Below are positions 7,202 to 16,112 of a stretch of DNA of 64,000 nucleotides, one piece after another. The DNA comes from Devosia ginsengisoli (GTDB lineage: Bacteria; Pseudomonadota; Alphaproteobacteria; Rhizobiales; Devosiaceae). Position numbers and translations under genes: made by a program. The notes under the pieces are model-generated. The model had not been told where the DNA came from, ran no database searches, and was given only the letters and a program-made list of their open reading frames with translations. Position 1 is the first letter of the stretch; every line of letters starts with the position of its first letter. The stretch covers positions 372,001 to 436,000 of the forward strand of contig NZ_CP042304.1 in NCBI RefSeq assembly GCF_007859655.1, read 5' to 3'.

Positions 7202-9359
7202 CTACATCCCCTGCGCTCGCACCGGCACGCTCGCCTGATGCCCTTCCGGCACCGCGGTTTCCAGCGTGGCGGCAAAGCGCCCGGCCAGGTCGACGAGTTT
7301 GCGGGCGGCGGCGGGGGTGAGGCTGGGGGGGGCGTTCGATGATTTCTTCTTCGAGCGCATTGGGGTCGGCTTCGGCGACCAGGGGCGGTTCGGGCACGAA
7401 ATCGACGCCGAAAACCGGCAGGATCTCGATATTGGTATGGGCATAGGCCATGAATTTCTGCCAGGCCATGGCCGGCAGGCTGCCGCCGGTAAGGTTGCGG
7501 GTGGCATGATAGTCGTCATTGCCCATCCACACGGCGGCGACGTAATTGCCGGTAAAGCCGCAGAACCAGGCATCGCGATAGGATGAGGTGGTGCCGGATT
7601 TGCCGAGCACGGGCACGCCCTCGATGCGAGCGCGGGTGCCGGTGCCGCCGGTGATGACGCCGCGCAGCATGGAATTCATGTTGGCCACGGTGGTCTCGCT
7701 GAGCACGCGCTCGCGCGGGGCATCGGGATCGGCCTCATAGACCAATTCGCCATTGAGCGTGGTCATGCGGGTAATACCATAGCCCGGGGTCTTGTAGCCG
7801 TGATTGGCAAGCACGGCATAGGACGAGGTCATGTCCAGCACCGACACTGAGGCGACGCCGAGCGCCAGCGAGCGGGTGACAGGATAATCGGCCTGCAGGC
7901 CCATGCGGTGGCTGAGCGCGGCAATGGGCTCGCGGCCGGTCTTGATCGAGAGGGTGACGGGGACCGTGTTGAGCGACTGCGCGAAGGCGCTGGCCAGGGT
8001 GACCGTGCCTTTGTAGTTGCGGCCATAATTGACCGGGCACCAATCCCCGATGCAGACCGGGCGGTCGGTGATGAGATCGGCCGGAGTCAGGCCCAACTGC
8101 TCGAAGGCCTCGGAATAGACGAAGATCTTGTAGGCCGAGCCGGGCTGGCGGGTGGAGACGATGGCGCGATTGAACTGGCTCTTGGCATAGTCGGTGCCGC
8201 CGACCATGGCGCGGATGGCGCCCTGGGTATCGGTGACCACCATGGCGGCCTGGCTGACATCGTATTGCGCGCCCTGTTCGAGAATGGTCGAGACCACCGC
8301 TTCTTCGGCATATTTCTGCAACGTCGTGTCGATCGTGGTGCGGACCACGAAATTGTTGGTGGCGTGGTGATGCGTCTCGATCAGGTCCTTGGATTGCTCG
8401 AAGGCCCAATCGAGGAAGTAATTGGGGGAATTGGCATCGTCGGCCCGGCTGATCGGGGTGGCCGGGTGGCGCCGCGCCGCGGTGACCTGGCCCTCGGTGA
8501 GGAAGCCGGCGGCCACCATGTTGGACAGCACCAGATTGGCGCGCCCGCGTGCGGCGGCGAGATCGACATGCGGCGCATAGCGGGTCGGGGCCTTGAACAG
8601 GCCGGACAGCATGGCGGCCTCGGCCAGGTTGATGTCCTGCACCTTCTTGCCGAAGTAATAATCGGAGGCGGCCACGACGCCGAAATTGCCGCCGCCCATA
8701 TAGGCGCGGTCGAAATAGAGCTTGAGGATCTGGTCCTTGGAATAGTGCCATTCCAGCCAGACGGCGAGGAAGGCCTCGATGATCTTGCGCTCCAGCGTGC
8801 GCTCGGAGGAGAGGAAGAGGTTCTTGGCGAGCTGCTGGGTGATGGACGAGCCGCCCTGGGTGGAATTGTCGCCCGCCGCATTGCTCATCAGCGCGCGCAA
8901 TGTGCCGACTACGTCGATGCCGAAATGCTCGTAGAAGCGCCGGTCCTCGGTGGCCAGCGTCGCCTTGAGCAGGTAATCGGGCATGTCGTCGAGGGCGACG
9001 GAATCGTCGGAACGGATGCCGCGGCGGCCGATTTCGGTGCCAAAACGATCCTGGAACAGGACCGAATAATCCTCGGCCTTGTTGAATTCACCCGATGCGG
9101 TGGCATCGAAGGCGGGCAGGGCCAGGGCGGCCATCAGCACGCAGCCGATGGCGAAGAAGGAAAAACCGTCGCTGAGCACTTCCACGAAGGCGCGGCGGAT
9201 GCCGGCGACATGGAAGATCGACATGAAATCCTGGAAGCGGGTATAGCCGCGGCCCAGCGCCTGCCAGAATTCGTAGAGCGAGGAATCCAGCCACGCATCG
9301 GCGGCGAGCATGCCGCCCGATTTCTTGCGCTTTTCCTTGGTATAGAACGGATCCTGCAC
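7202..9359 (-). CDS. mrcA: Class A penicillin-binding protein, frameshifted near the C-terminus
   Basis: This bifunctional peptidoglycan synthase has a cytoplasmic N-terminus, a membrane segment at about 66-85, a GT51 transglycosylase domain (ATEDRRFYEHFGID; GGSSITQQLAKNL; RKIIEAFLA) and a transpeptidase domain with SxxK as PGSAYK, SxN as SLN, and KSGTT. GTG 9359 is better spaced from GGGGA than TTG 9362. In the given sequence the frame runs on to 7137 with an Arg/Pro-rich tail. Removing one base from the G8 run at 7325-7332 restores an ordinary ending (LTPAAARKLVDLAGRF..., stop at 7202). The gene is otherwise intact and should be functional. Confidence 0.93.
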
Positions 9360-9493
9360 CAAATGTCCCCGGAGCTGGTTTCACGGACTGTTGTCCGCAA
9401 GCGGCGATCAACGCAATGCAATCGCTGGAATATGATTGCCTTGCGACGCCGACAAGGGCAAACCGACAACAAGCTTAGCAGCACTGAGTTAAG

Positions 9494-9949
9494 ATGGCCT
9501 TCTGGGAAGAAAAAACGCTGGACGAAATGACCGACGCGGAGTGGGAAGCGCTCTGCGACGGCTGCGGCCGCTGTTGCCTCATCAAGCTCGAGGACGAGGA
9601 TTCGGGGCTGTTGATTACCTCGGACGTGCGCTGCCAGCTGCTCGACGGCGATAGCTGCACCTGCACCGACTATCCCAACCGGCAGGCCAAGGTGCCCGAC
9701 TGCATCAAGCTGACGCCGCAGAATGTACGGGAAATTCCCTGGATTCCCACGACTTGCGCCTATCGCCGCATTGCCGAAGGCAAGGGCCTGGCCTGGTGGC
9801 ACCCGCTGGTCTCGGGCGATCCGCAGACGGTGGTGGATGTCGGCGTCTCGGCGCGGGGCCGGACTTTTGCGGAACAGGACGTGGCGCCCGGCGAATGGGA
9901 AGAGCACGCGGTGGACTGGCCGGAATGGGAGCCACCGGAGCAGCTTTAG
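9494..9949 (+). CDS. UPF0260/YkgJ family cysteine-cluster protein
   Basis: The 151-residue protein matches the YcgN-like UPF0260 family: CDGCGRCCLIKLEDED near residue 22, then conserved cysteines in the LITSDVRCQLLD, SCTCTDYPNR, VPDCIKL and TTCAYRRIAEG segments. The CxxCxxCC cluster suggests metal or Fe-S binding, which is not proven for the family. It is divergent from the PBP gene. Confidence 0.92.
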   Translation: MAFWEEKTLDEMTDAEWEALCDGCGRCCLIKLEDEDSGLLITSDVRCQLLDGDSCTCTDYPNRQAKVPDCIKLTPQNVREIPWIPTTCAYRRIAEGKGLAWWHPLVSGDPQTVVDVGVSARGRTFAEQDVAPGEWEEHAVDWPEWEPPEQL

Positions 9950-10067
9950 CGTGCATTGATTTTCGCGTGATGGCGATGCTTCCGGTGCACGCTCCGCTCC
10001 GGTTCTCGAAACCCGCTATTTTCGACTCGCCTAGCGCGAAGCTCAACACACGCTGCATGAGCTGGAA

Positions 10068-10148
10068 ACCAGGCCATGGCCTGGTGAGCGGGCACGAAAA
10101 ACCAGGCTGTAGCCTGTAGGTGCTGACAGGAGATGGCGTGTCCCTGTC
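10068..10148. other. Three consecutive hairpins in a non-coding gap
   Basis: The 276-base gap 9950-10225 holds no gene but has a perfect 18-base palindrome (10068-10085), a CAGGC-TGTA-GCCTG hairpin (10103-10116) and a GACAGG...CCTGTC hairpin (10125-10130 with 10143-10148). The first two share an AAACCAGGC left arm. No T-tract follows, so this is not a plain terminator. Confidence 0.3.
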
Positions 10149-10225
10149 CTTTCTCCCCTAAGTATTTACACGTCGTTAACCATTCCTGTGGCCTGATCCC
10201 GCCGAGCGCGAGCCTAGGATGGGCG

Positions 10226-10894
10226 ATGACCATGACCGACACCGCGATTATCAAAGAGCAGAGCGAGCCGTTCTGGACCCGGGTCCGGGCGGCTTTGGCG
10301 CTGTTGCGGCCTGTGCCGCAGGAGCGGGTGCCGGCCTATGGGCAGGCGGCCATTGCGCGGTCCATCGGCATGAAGCCCAAGCTGGGCGAGCGGATCGAGG
10401 GCGAACTGGTGCGCGGCTGGAATCACGCGGCGGCGCGGCATGTGTCGCTGAGCCTGCTGGTGATCGAGATCGACCGTTTCGCCGACTATTTTACCGCCTA
10501 TGGCAAGGCCGACGCGGATCGGTGCCTGCTGACCGTGATGCGGGCCATTGCCGACGTGCTGCCGCGGGAAGGCGATAGCTGCCTGCGCATGGGCAATGCC
10601 GGCTTTGTCATCGTGCTGCCCGACATGCCGGCGCTGATGGCGCGGGCGACGGCCGGCAAGATTGCCGAAGCGGTGCGGCAACTGGCCATGCCACACAAGG
10701 AAAGCCATGCCGGTGTGGTGACGCTGGGGATGGGACTGGCCGTGAGCAATCCGCGCGGCGGTTATGACAAGAAATTCTTCGAGGCCGGTGCCGAGGCGCT
10801 GAAGAAGGCTCGTCGCCGGGGCATGGGACGCATCGAGGGTGTGGATTTGCGGCCGGCGCAGGAGCGCAAAAGGAAACCGGCACGCGCTGCGTGA
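10226..10894 (+). CDS. GGDEF-like protein with a degenerate active site
   Basis: The 222-residue soluble protein has a GGDEF (diguanylate cyclase) fold: LLVIEIDRFADYFTAYGKADADRCL matches the nucleotide-binding first half, and CLRMGNAGFVIVLP occupies the position of the active-site loop. The GGDEF signature is replaced by GNAGF, so cyclase activity is unlikely and it may act as a regulator or GTP sensor. AGGA at 10216-10219 supports ATG 10226. No receiver, PAS or EAL domain is attached. Confidence 0.75.
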   Translation: MTMTDTAIIKEQSEPFWTRVRAALALLRPVPQERVPAYGQAAIARSIGMKPKLGERIEGELVRGWNHAAARHVSLSLLVIEIDRFADYFTAYGKADADRCLLTVMRAIADVLPREGDSCLRMGNAGFVIVLPDMPALMARATAGKIAEAVRQLAMPHKESHAGVVTLGMGLAVSNPRGGYDKKFFEAGAEALKKARRRGMGRIEGVDLRPAQERKRKPARAA

Positions 10895-10927
10895 TCGCGA
10901 TTCCGCGCAGAACCGCGTGGCTAATTT

Positions 10928-11053
10928 TCCTTCTTGGGAGAAGGCTCCCCGAAGGGGCTATCCATAAGCATTGAAGCATGGGCGAGCGCAGACCCCTCAC
11001 CCGTAATTTCCTCTGAACGAGGAAATTACCCCCTCTCCGCAAGGGGCGAGGGG
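10928..11053. repeat. Palindromic repeat, family A, copy 2 (inverted)
   Basis: This is family A in the opposite orientation, sharing GCATTGAAGCATGG and GACCCCTCACCCG with the copies at 5358 and 47052. It ends in a CCCCTCTCCGCAAGGGGCGAGGGG hairpin. The rest of the 337-base gap 10895-11231 holds the family E palindrome and nothing else I could support. Confidence 0.8.
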
Positions 11054-11170
11054 TGGCTCCACTCTGGTCTATGTGGCTCCATTTCTGCTGATAGTGCTGG
11101 TCCGGCTTGCCAGCTCTCGCGTGAGCCACTAAGAAGCCCGTCCCAATTCTTGCCTGTCGCGTTTTTCGAA

Positions 11171-11195
11171 CCGGAAAGTGGTGTCCACTTTTCGG
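11171..11195. repeat. Palindromic element, family E (single copy here)
   Basis: CCGGAAAGTGG-TGT-CCACTTTTCGG is an 11-base stem with one mismatch. Very similar palindromes are common between rhizobial genes. It lies 46 bases before the Hsp70-like start and may act at the RNA level. Confidence 0.6.
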
Positions 11196-11240
11196 GAGGC
11201 GCTTTCGCGCCGGCGGGCGCATTCCCTCTGGATGGTAGCC

Positions 11241-12497
11241 ATGACCCTCGTTTGCGGCCTCGACTTCGGCACGTCCAATTCGACCATTGCGCGGCGCGAT
11301 AGCGGCGGCGTGCCGCAATTGCTCAAGCTCGAGGATGGCCGCGAGACCATTCCCAGCGTGATCTTCTTCGGCTTCGAGGATGACAGAATGCATTTCGGCC
11401 GGCAGGCGGTGGCCGAATATGTCAGCGGCGCCGAAGGACGGCTGATGCGTTCGCTCAAGAGCGTGCTGGGCACCAGCCTGATCGGGGACACGACACGGGT
11501 CAAGGCGCGCAGCTATGGCTTTATCGAGATATTGGGTATTTTCATCGGCGAACTGAAACGACGGGCCGAGGCGGAGCTGGGGGGCGCGGTTGCTACGGTG
11601 GTCTGCGGGCGGCCGGTGCATTTCGTCGATGACGATCCGGTGGCCGATGCGGCGGCGCAGAGCCAGCTCGAAAGCGCGGTGCGGGCGCAGGGCTTCCGGC
11701 AGGTCGATTTCCAGTTTGAGCCGATTGCGGCAGCGCTGGATTATGAGCGGCAGGTGACGGCGGAGCGGCTGGCGCTGATTGTCGACCTGGGTGGCGGCAC
11801 ATCGGACTTTTCGGTGGTGCGGGTATCGCCGGAGCGGGCGCGGGCGGCGGAGCGGGGTGACGATATTCTGTCGACCGCCGGTGTGCATGTCGGCGGCACG
11901 GATTTCGACCGGCTGCTGTCCATGGGCAAGGTGATGCCCGAGCTGGGGCTGGGCACACGGACGCTTGACGGTAAGCGGCACCTGCCGGTGGCGCCCTATC
12001 ATGACCTTTCTACCTGGCACCGGATCAACCGGCTCTATACGGCGCAGACCCTGCGCGACCTGCGCGGCACGCGGCGCGAGGCGCGGGTGCCCGAGCGGGT
12101 GGAGATGATGATCGAGCTGATCGAGGACCGGCTGGGGCACCGGCTGGTCGGCGCGGTGGAGGCGGCCAAGATCGCGCTATCGGATGCAGCCACGACGGAT
12201 TTCGCCTTTCCGGTGCGCGACAGGCGGATCGAGACCACGATTGAGATCAGTGACTTGACCACGGCGCTGCACAATTCGGTGGAGCGCATTGAATCAACGA
12301 TTGAAGAAGCGTTGCGGCGGGCAGGGGCGGCGGCAGGGGCGATCGATAGCCTGATCCTGACGGGGGGGTCGACGCAGGTGCCTGTCATTGCCGGGCGGTT
12401 GCGGGCGCTGTTTCCCGAGGCGGAACTGGTGCGCACGGATGTGTTGGGGAGCGTGGGGCTGGGCCTGGCGCTGGATGCGGCACGGAAGTTCGGGTGA
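11241..12497 (+). CDS. Hsp70-family protein, YegD-like
   Basis: The 418-residue cytoplasmic protein carries the Hsp70/actin ATPase fold: GLDFGTSNSTIA (phosphate 1), LIVDLGGGTSDFSVV (phosphate 2) and ILTGGSTQVPVI (adenosine motif). There is no separate C-terminal substrate-binding domain, as in E. coli YegD and unlike DnaK (about 640 residues). Client and function are unknown. ATG 11241 and ATG 11232 are both possible; GGATGG upstream slightly favours 11241. Confidence 0.88.
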   Translation: MTLVCGLDFGTSNSTIARRDSGGVPQLLKLEDGRETIPSVIFFGFEDDRMHFGRQAVAEYVSGAEGRLMRSLKSVLGTSLIGDTTRVKARSYGFIEILGIFIGELKRRAEAELGGAVATVVCGRPVHFVDDDPVADAAAQSQLESAVRAQGFRQVDFQFEPIAAALDYERQVTAERLALIVDLGGGTSDFSVVRVSPERARAAERGDDILSTAGVHVGGTDFDRLLSMGKVMPELGLGTRTLDGKRHLPVAPYHDLSTWHRINRLYTAQTLRDLRGTRREARVPERVEMMIELIEDRLGHRLVGAVEAAKIALSDAATTDFAFPVRDRRIETTIEISDLTTALHNSVERIESTIEEALRRAGAAAGAIDSLILTGGSTQVPVIAGRLRALFPEAELVRTDVLGSVGLGLALDAARKFG

Positions 12498-12524
12498 GAG
12501 CGTACCCGCGCAACATACGCGATC

Positions 12525-12610
12525 GTCATCCTCGGGCTTGACCCGAGGACACTTCACTTGCTGGGTGCGCTGCAAAGTACAGAGCCCTCGGGTCAGGCCC
12601 GAGGGTGACG
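12525..12610. repeat. Palindromic repeat, family D, copy 1
   Basis: Two nested hairpins: CCTCGGGCTTGACCCGAGG on the left and CCCTCGGGTCAGGCCCGAGGG on the right, with outer ends GTCATCC and GGTGACG also complementary. A near-identical copy lies at 19048-19132; the inner 40 bases differ. Confidence 0.85.
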
Positions 12611-12774
12611 CCCGGTGGATGGGGCGCCGGCGCAGGTCATGCACATGAACCCAAACTAAACGCCCGGTTCGCGGCGGGTTCAGTGCAGTCGTGGCATTGG
12701 CACGGTCAACCAAACCCATTCACGCCGTGGCGCCCTTGCGGGCCGGCCTTCGGCGTGCCGTCGAGGAGACGACC

Positions 12775-13161
12775 ATGACTGTTGCAAAGACCATTGCCGC
12801 CGCCGTTCTGGCCCTTTGTGCCGCGGCCCCCGCTTTCGCCCAGGACCCGACGCCAGTCGGCACCTGGCAGACCACGACCGGTGAGTCGCGCTATGCCGTG
12901 AGCTATTGCGGCGATGGCACCGCGCTCTGCGCCAAGCTGACCTGGCTGCGCAAGGATGCCCAGACCCCGGAAAACCTGGCGCTGCTCAACGAATATGTGG
13001 TGCAGGGCGCCCGGGCCACCGCCGAGAACAAGTGGCGCGGCACGGTGAAATACGAGGGCCATACCGTGTCCGGCTCGGTGACACTGGTGGGTACCGACCA
13101 GATGAGCCTTTCCGGCTGCCAACTGATCGCCTGCCGCAAAGTGGATTTCGTGCGGATCTGA
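12775..13161 (+). CDS. DUF2147 family secreted protein
   Basis: The 128-residue protein has a signal peptide of about 24 residues ending at AFAQ, then a small beta-rich domain matching DUF2147 (VGTWQTTTGESRYAVSYCGDG; CAKLTWLRKD). Four cysteines could form periplasmic disulfides. GAGGAG six bases before ATG 12775 fixes the start. The gene has its own upstream gap and a strong terminator, so it is monocistronic and marks the left border of the GTA region. Confidence 0.85.
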   Translation: MTVAKTIAAAVLALCAAAPAFAQDPTPVGTWQTTTGESRYAVSYCGDGTALCAKLTWLRKDAQTPENLALLNEYVVQGARATAENKWRGTVKYEGHTVSGSVTLVGTDQMSLSGCQLIACRKVDFVRI

Positions 13162-13188
13162 TTTTCGGCGGAATGCCGGAAATTTTGG

Positions 13189-13221
13189 GCCCCGTTGCGC
13201 TGCAGCGGGGCTTTGTTTTTT
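13189..13221 (+). terminator. Intrinsic terminator after the DUF2147 gene
   Basis: A ten-base-pair stem (13189-13198 with 13202-13211, one G-U pair) with a three-base loop is followed by TTTGTTTTTT. It insulates the GTA cluster from upstream transcription. Confidence 0.9.
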
Positions 13222-13240
13222 CCGAGGTTCAGCCGACCTT

Positions 13241-13350
13241 CCCTCCCCTTGTGGGGAGGGATCGAGGGTGGGGGTGCCATGCGTGCCGGACTCGTGGAGA
13301 GAACCCCCACCCGACCCCTTCGGGCCTCCCTCCCCACAAGGGGGAGGGAG
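13241..13350. repeat. Palindromic repeat, family B, copy 1
   Basis: CCCTCCCCTTGTGGGGAGGG begins the element and CTCCCCACAAGGGGGAGGG ends it, with GAGGGTGGGGGTG next to the left hairpin and ACCCCCACCC near the right. The arms pair with each other and each also forms its own hairpin. Further copies are at 21237, 22702, 40510 and 50161. Confidence 0.85.
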
Positions 13351-13438
13351 GGCGCCGGTGGTGGGTTCCTGCATCCGGGTCTCGGCTGGAACTTATCCAT
13401 CTTATCCCCGCGTCACGGTGGTCCTGTATAGTTCAGGC

Positions 13439-13867
13439 ATGGTCACGAAATTGGGTCACGAGGCGGAGCCGGGGGCTCCGATCCGCTGGGATATCGTCCG
13501 GGCGGAATATGAGGGCCGCCACTTCCTGCCCGCCGTCATCTGCGAGCGCCACGGCATCACGCTGGCGCAATTGCGCTATCGGCGGGAGGTCGAGGGGTGG
13601 CCCAGCATAAGGGCACGCGTGGTGCGCCAGGAAGACCTGGTGGCGCGGATGCTCAAGGTTCTCGACAAACAGATAAGACGACTGGAGGCGGCGGTGGACG
13701 AACCGATCGACAAGCAGGCCAATGTGCTGAGCATACAGGCCAAGACACTCGACAAGCTGATCGAGATGGGCGCGGCGCAACCCAATGTGGAGCCGCCGAC
13801 CAAGAAGGACATGACCGACCTGCGCAACAAGCTGGCCAAGCGCATTGAGCAATATCGCAACCGCTAG
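13439..13867 (+). CDS. GTA small terminase-like protein (g1 position)
   Basis: The 142-residue protein has an N-terminal helix-turn-helix-like region (VICERHGITLAQLRYRREVEGW) that could bind packaging DNA, then a helical oligomerisation-like region and a basic C-terminus (KLAKRIEQYRNR). Small terminases recognise DNA and stimulate the large terminase. Its place directly before and overlapping the large terminase matches RcGTA g1. ATG 13439 was chosen because upstream in-frame codons read into the palindromic repeat. Confidence 0.75.
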   Translation: MVTKLGHEAEPGAPIRWDIVRAEYEGRHFLPAVICERHGITLAQLRYRREVEGWPSIRARVVRQEDLVARMLKVLDKQIRRLEAAVDEPIDKQANVLSIQAKTLDKLIEMGAAQPNVEPPTKKDMTDLRNKLAKRIEQYRNR

Positions 13868-15134
13868 CCCGCCGGAGCGCCTGTTCGTCGATCAGCCGAA
13901 GCTGACCCCGCAGGAGTTTGCCGATCGCGTAGCCGATGCGGAGGCAATGTATTTCGACTGGAACTCGTGGGCGCTGGACAAGCAGCGCCCGCCGGAGGGC
14001 GACTGGACCACCTGGCTGCTGCTGGGTGGGCGCGGCTCGGGTAAGACACGGGCCGGTGCCGAATGGGTGCGCAGCCTGGTGGCGCAGAAAATCGGGCCGA
14101 TTGCCCTGGTGGGCGAAACCATGGCCGAAGCCATTTCCATCATGGTGCGCGGGGAGAGCGGTATATTGAATGTGTGCTCCGAAAAGGAGCGACCGACGCT
14201 GCGGGGGCAGCGGCTGATCTGGCCCAATGGGGTCGAGGCTGCGGTGATGTCGGCATCGGACCCGGACCGGTTCCGCGGGCCGCAATTTGCGGCAGCCTGG
14301 TGTGACGAGGTTGCGAAATGGCCGCATGGCGAAGACGCCTGGGACCAGTTGCAATTCGGCCTGCGCCTGGGCGACCGGCCGCGGCAGATGGCGACGACGA
14401 CACCGCGCCCGACGCGGCTGCTCAAGCGGCTGCTGGGGGACAAGCATACTGTGGTGACGCATATGGCGACGGCGGAGAACGGGGCGCAACTGGCGCCGCA
14501 ATTTCTCGATGCGGTGGTGGCGCGCTACCAGGGCACGGTACTCGGGCGGCAGGAACTCGATGGCGAATTGATCGAGGACCTGCCCGGCGCATTGTGGCAG
14601 CGCGGCATGTTCCGGGCCTTTGCGGGCGGGAATATCGAGCGCATCGTGGTGGCGGTGGACCCGCCGGTGACGGGGAATGCGAGCTCGGATGCCTGCGGCA
14701 TCGTGGTGGCCGGACGGGTGGGCGAGGGCGTGGCAGTGCTGGAAGATTGCACGCTGAAACAGGTGCGACCGCTCGACTGGGCGCGGCGGGCCGTGGCGGC
14801 CTATGTGGCGCATGATGCCGATGCCATCGTGGTGGAGGTGAACCAGGGCGGCGACATGGTGCCTGGTGTCATCGCGCAGGTCGATGCTCAAGTGCCGGTG
14901 CGGACGGTGCGGGCCAGCCGCGGCAAATGGAGCCGGGCCGAGCCGGTGGCGGCGCTCTATGCCCGCGGGCTGGTGAGCCATGCTGCGGGACTGACCGCGC
15001 TGGAAGACGAGATGTGCAGCTTCGGCGTGGGTGGATTGAGCGACGGCCACTCGCCGGATCGCGTGGATGCGCTGGTCTGGGCGGTGACGGAATTGCTGTT
15101 GAATGAGACGAGGCCGCAGGTGCGGGGGCTTTAG
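13845..15134 (+). CDS. terL: GTA/phage large terminase subunit
   Basis: This is the DNA-packaging motor ATPase and nuclease. The 429-residue protein has Walker A GGRGSGKT (residues 61-68), Walker B as AAWCDEVAKW, a TTTPRPTRLLKRLL coupling segment, and an RNase H-like nuclease with acidic residues in VVAVDPP, VVEVNQGGDM and SPDRVDALVWA. The start appears to be TTG 13845, overlapping the small terminase gene by 23 bases; the ATG at 13948 would remove conserved N-terminal sequence. The next GTA gene is displaced by about 1 kb of inserted DNA. Confidence 0.95.
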   Translation: MSNIATASPPERLFVDQPKLTPQEFADRVADAEAMYFDWNSWALDKQRPPEGDWTTWLLLGGRGSGKTRAGAEWVRSLVAQKIGPIALVGETMAEAISIMVRGESGILNVCSEKERPTLRGQRLIWPNGVEAAVMSASDPDRFRGPQFAAAWCDEVAKWPHGEDAWDQLQFGLRLGDRPRQMATTTPRPTRLLKRLLGDKHTVVTHMATAENGAQLAPQFLDAVVARYQGTVLGRQELDGELIEDLPGALWQRGMFRAFAGGNIERIVVAVDPPVTGNASSDACGIVVAGRVGEGVAVLEDCTLKQVRPLDWARRAVAAYVAHDADAIVVEVNQGGDMVPGVIAQVDAQVPVRTVRASRGKWSRAEPVAALYARGLVSHAAGLTALEDEMCSFGVGGLSDGHSPDRVDALVWAVTELLLNETRPQVRGL

Positions 15135-15455
15135 ATGATGAGCGGTTTCAACGTTCAAAATGCCTGATGTGGAAATAGCGATGACGCACACGAAAGCGTC
15201 GCCCAGCTTGGACAAACACTCTTGGCTTAGCCCTCCGGTTCCCGTACGGTCCATTATCCTGTCAAGGATGAGGGGGAGATCATGCAATGGCGCATGCCAG
15301 ATGTGGCTTTTTGATCATAGAAATGCCTGAAACCCTGTGTTAGGCAATTCTTACGATCAAGACCGAGCGTTCAGCCCTGGTTAACCCTGCAGCCCTGATA
15401 CTTCTGGAACACATGGCCGTGCGTGGCGTTGAATGCATGCGCGCGAGGACCATAT

Positions 15456-15470
15456 CTCCTTTGAAAGGAG
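15456..15470. promoter_or_regulatory. Palindrome covering the antitoxin ribosome-binding site
   Basis: CTCCTTT-G-AAAGGAG is a perfect 7+1+7 inverted repeat whose right arm is the Shine-Dalgarno sequence (AAAGGAGG, 15465-15472) of the gene at 15481. It could be the operator of the toxin-antitoxin module or an RNA switch masking the ribosome site. The rest of 15135-15480 shows no gene. Confidence 0.4.
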
Positions 15471-15480
15471 GGCAGTCATT

Positions 15481-15669
15481 ATGAGTAGCATGAAAAAGAC
15501 CGCCGCCGCTGAAAACAACCACGGTCGTAAGTTCCCTGCTGAAGCTTACGAATGGAACGATGACGTGACCAAGGACGCCGTTGACAAGGTGCGTGAGGAT
15601 GCGCGCCGGTACCTTGATAAGGGCGATTGGGAAGTCATCGATGGCTTCGGACGTAACTCCACCCGCTGA
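15481..15669 (+). CDS. Probable antitoxin of a PemK/MazF-type module
   Basis: The 62-residue hydrophilic protein begins MSSMKKTAAAENNHGRKFPA and ends in acidic and aromatic segments (YEWNDDVTKDAVDKVREDAR; DWEVIDGFG), the size and character of antitoxins that wrap MazF-like toxins. An ideal AAAGGAGG precedes the ATG by eight bases. Its last 29 bases overlap the toxin reading frame, as is usual for coupled TA genes. Identity is inferred from the toxin. It lies between GTA terminase and portal genes and is not part of a standard GTA. Confidence 0.6.
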   Translation: MSSMKKTAAAENNHGRKFPAEAYEWNDDVTKDAVDKVREDARRYLDKGDWEVIDGFGRNSTR

Positions 15670-16071
15670 ATGGTTCAAGCGCCCTCCAGCGGCGCTTGAC
15701 ATCGTAACCTGTCGCTACCCTGAAACGCAGCCCGAGCCTGGTGGACCGAAACTCCGCCCGGCTCTTGTTTTGAGCGTGTTGCGAGACAGAAACATGGGCA
15801 TGATCGCTTTGCGCATCGCCTATGGTACAACCATCTCAAACTTATGCAGCGTTCTGAAAGTGACCTCATCGTGCAGAACGCTGAGGACATGCGTATCATC
15901 GGTCTTCCCCGGGCAACCCGGTTCGACCTCGAAGAATTGGTCATTCTTCCCTGGTGCCCGCCCCATTTTGATTGTTGGGAGGGGTATGAGACGCCGAAAA
16001 TTGGTCAGTTGACCGAGCCATACGCCAAGGACTTGGCGTGGCTTATGCTCAAACGAGATCAGCGCGGCTAA
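15641..16071 (+). pseudogene. PemK/MazF-family toxin, frameshifted
   Basis: The first frame from ATG 15641 reads ALDIVTCRYPETQPEPGGPK, LRPALVLSVL and IAYGTT, then leaves the family. From about 15844 another frame reads SDLIVQNAEDMRIIGLPR, TRFDLEELVILPW and ending DLAWLMLKRDQRG. Joined, these give a protein of about 143 residues that matches rhizobial PemK/MazF endoribonuclease-like toxins end to end. One base appears to be missing near 15837-15843. It may be a decayed toxin or a sequence error. Confidence 0.75.
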
Positions 16072-16112
16072 AGTCGGACAGCCGTAGCGCCCAATTCCTT
16101 TCCAGCAAAAGA

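Noticed and set aside
7908..9530. A 540-codon open frame antisense to the PBP gene
   Set aside because: Mirror of PBP coding sequence, without a plausible protein pattern.
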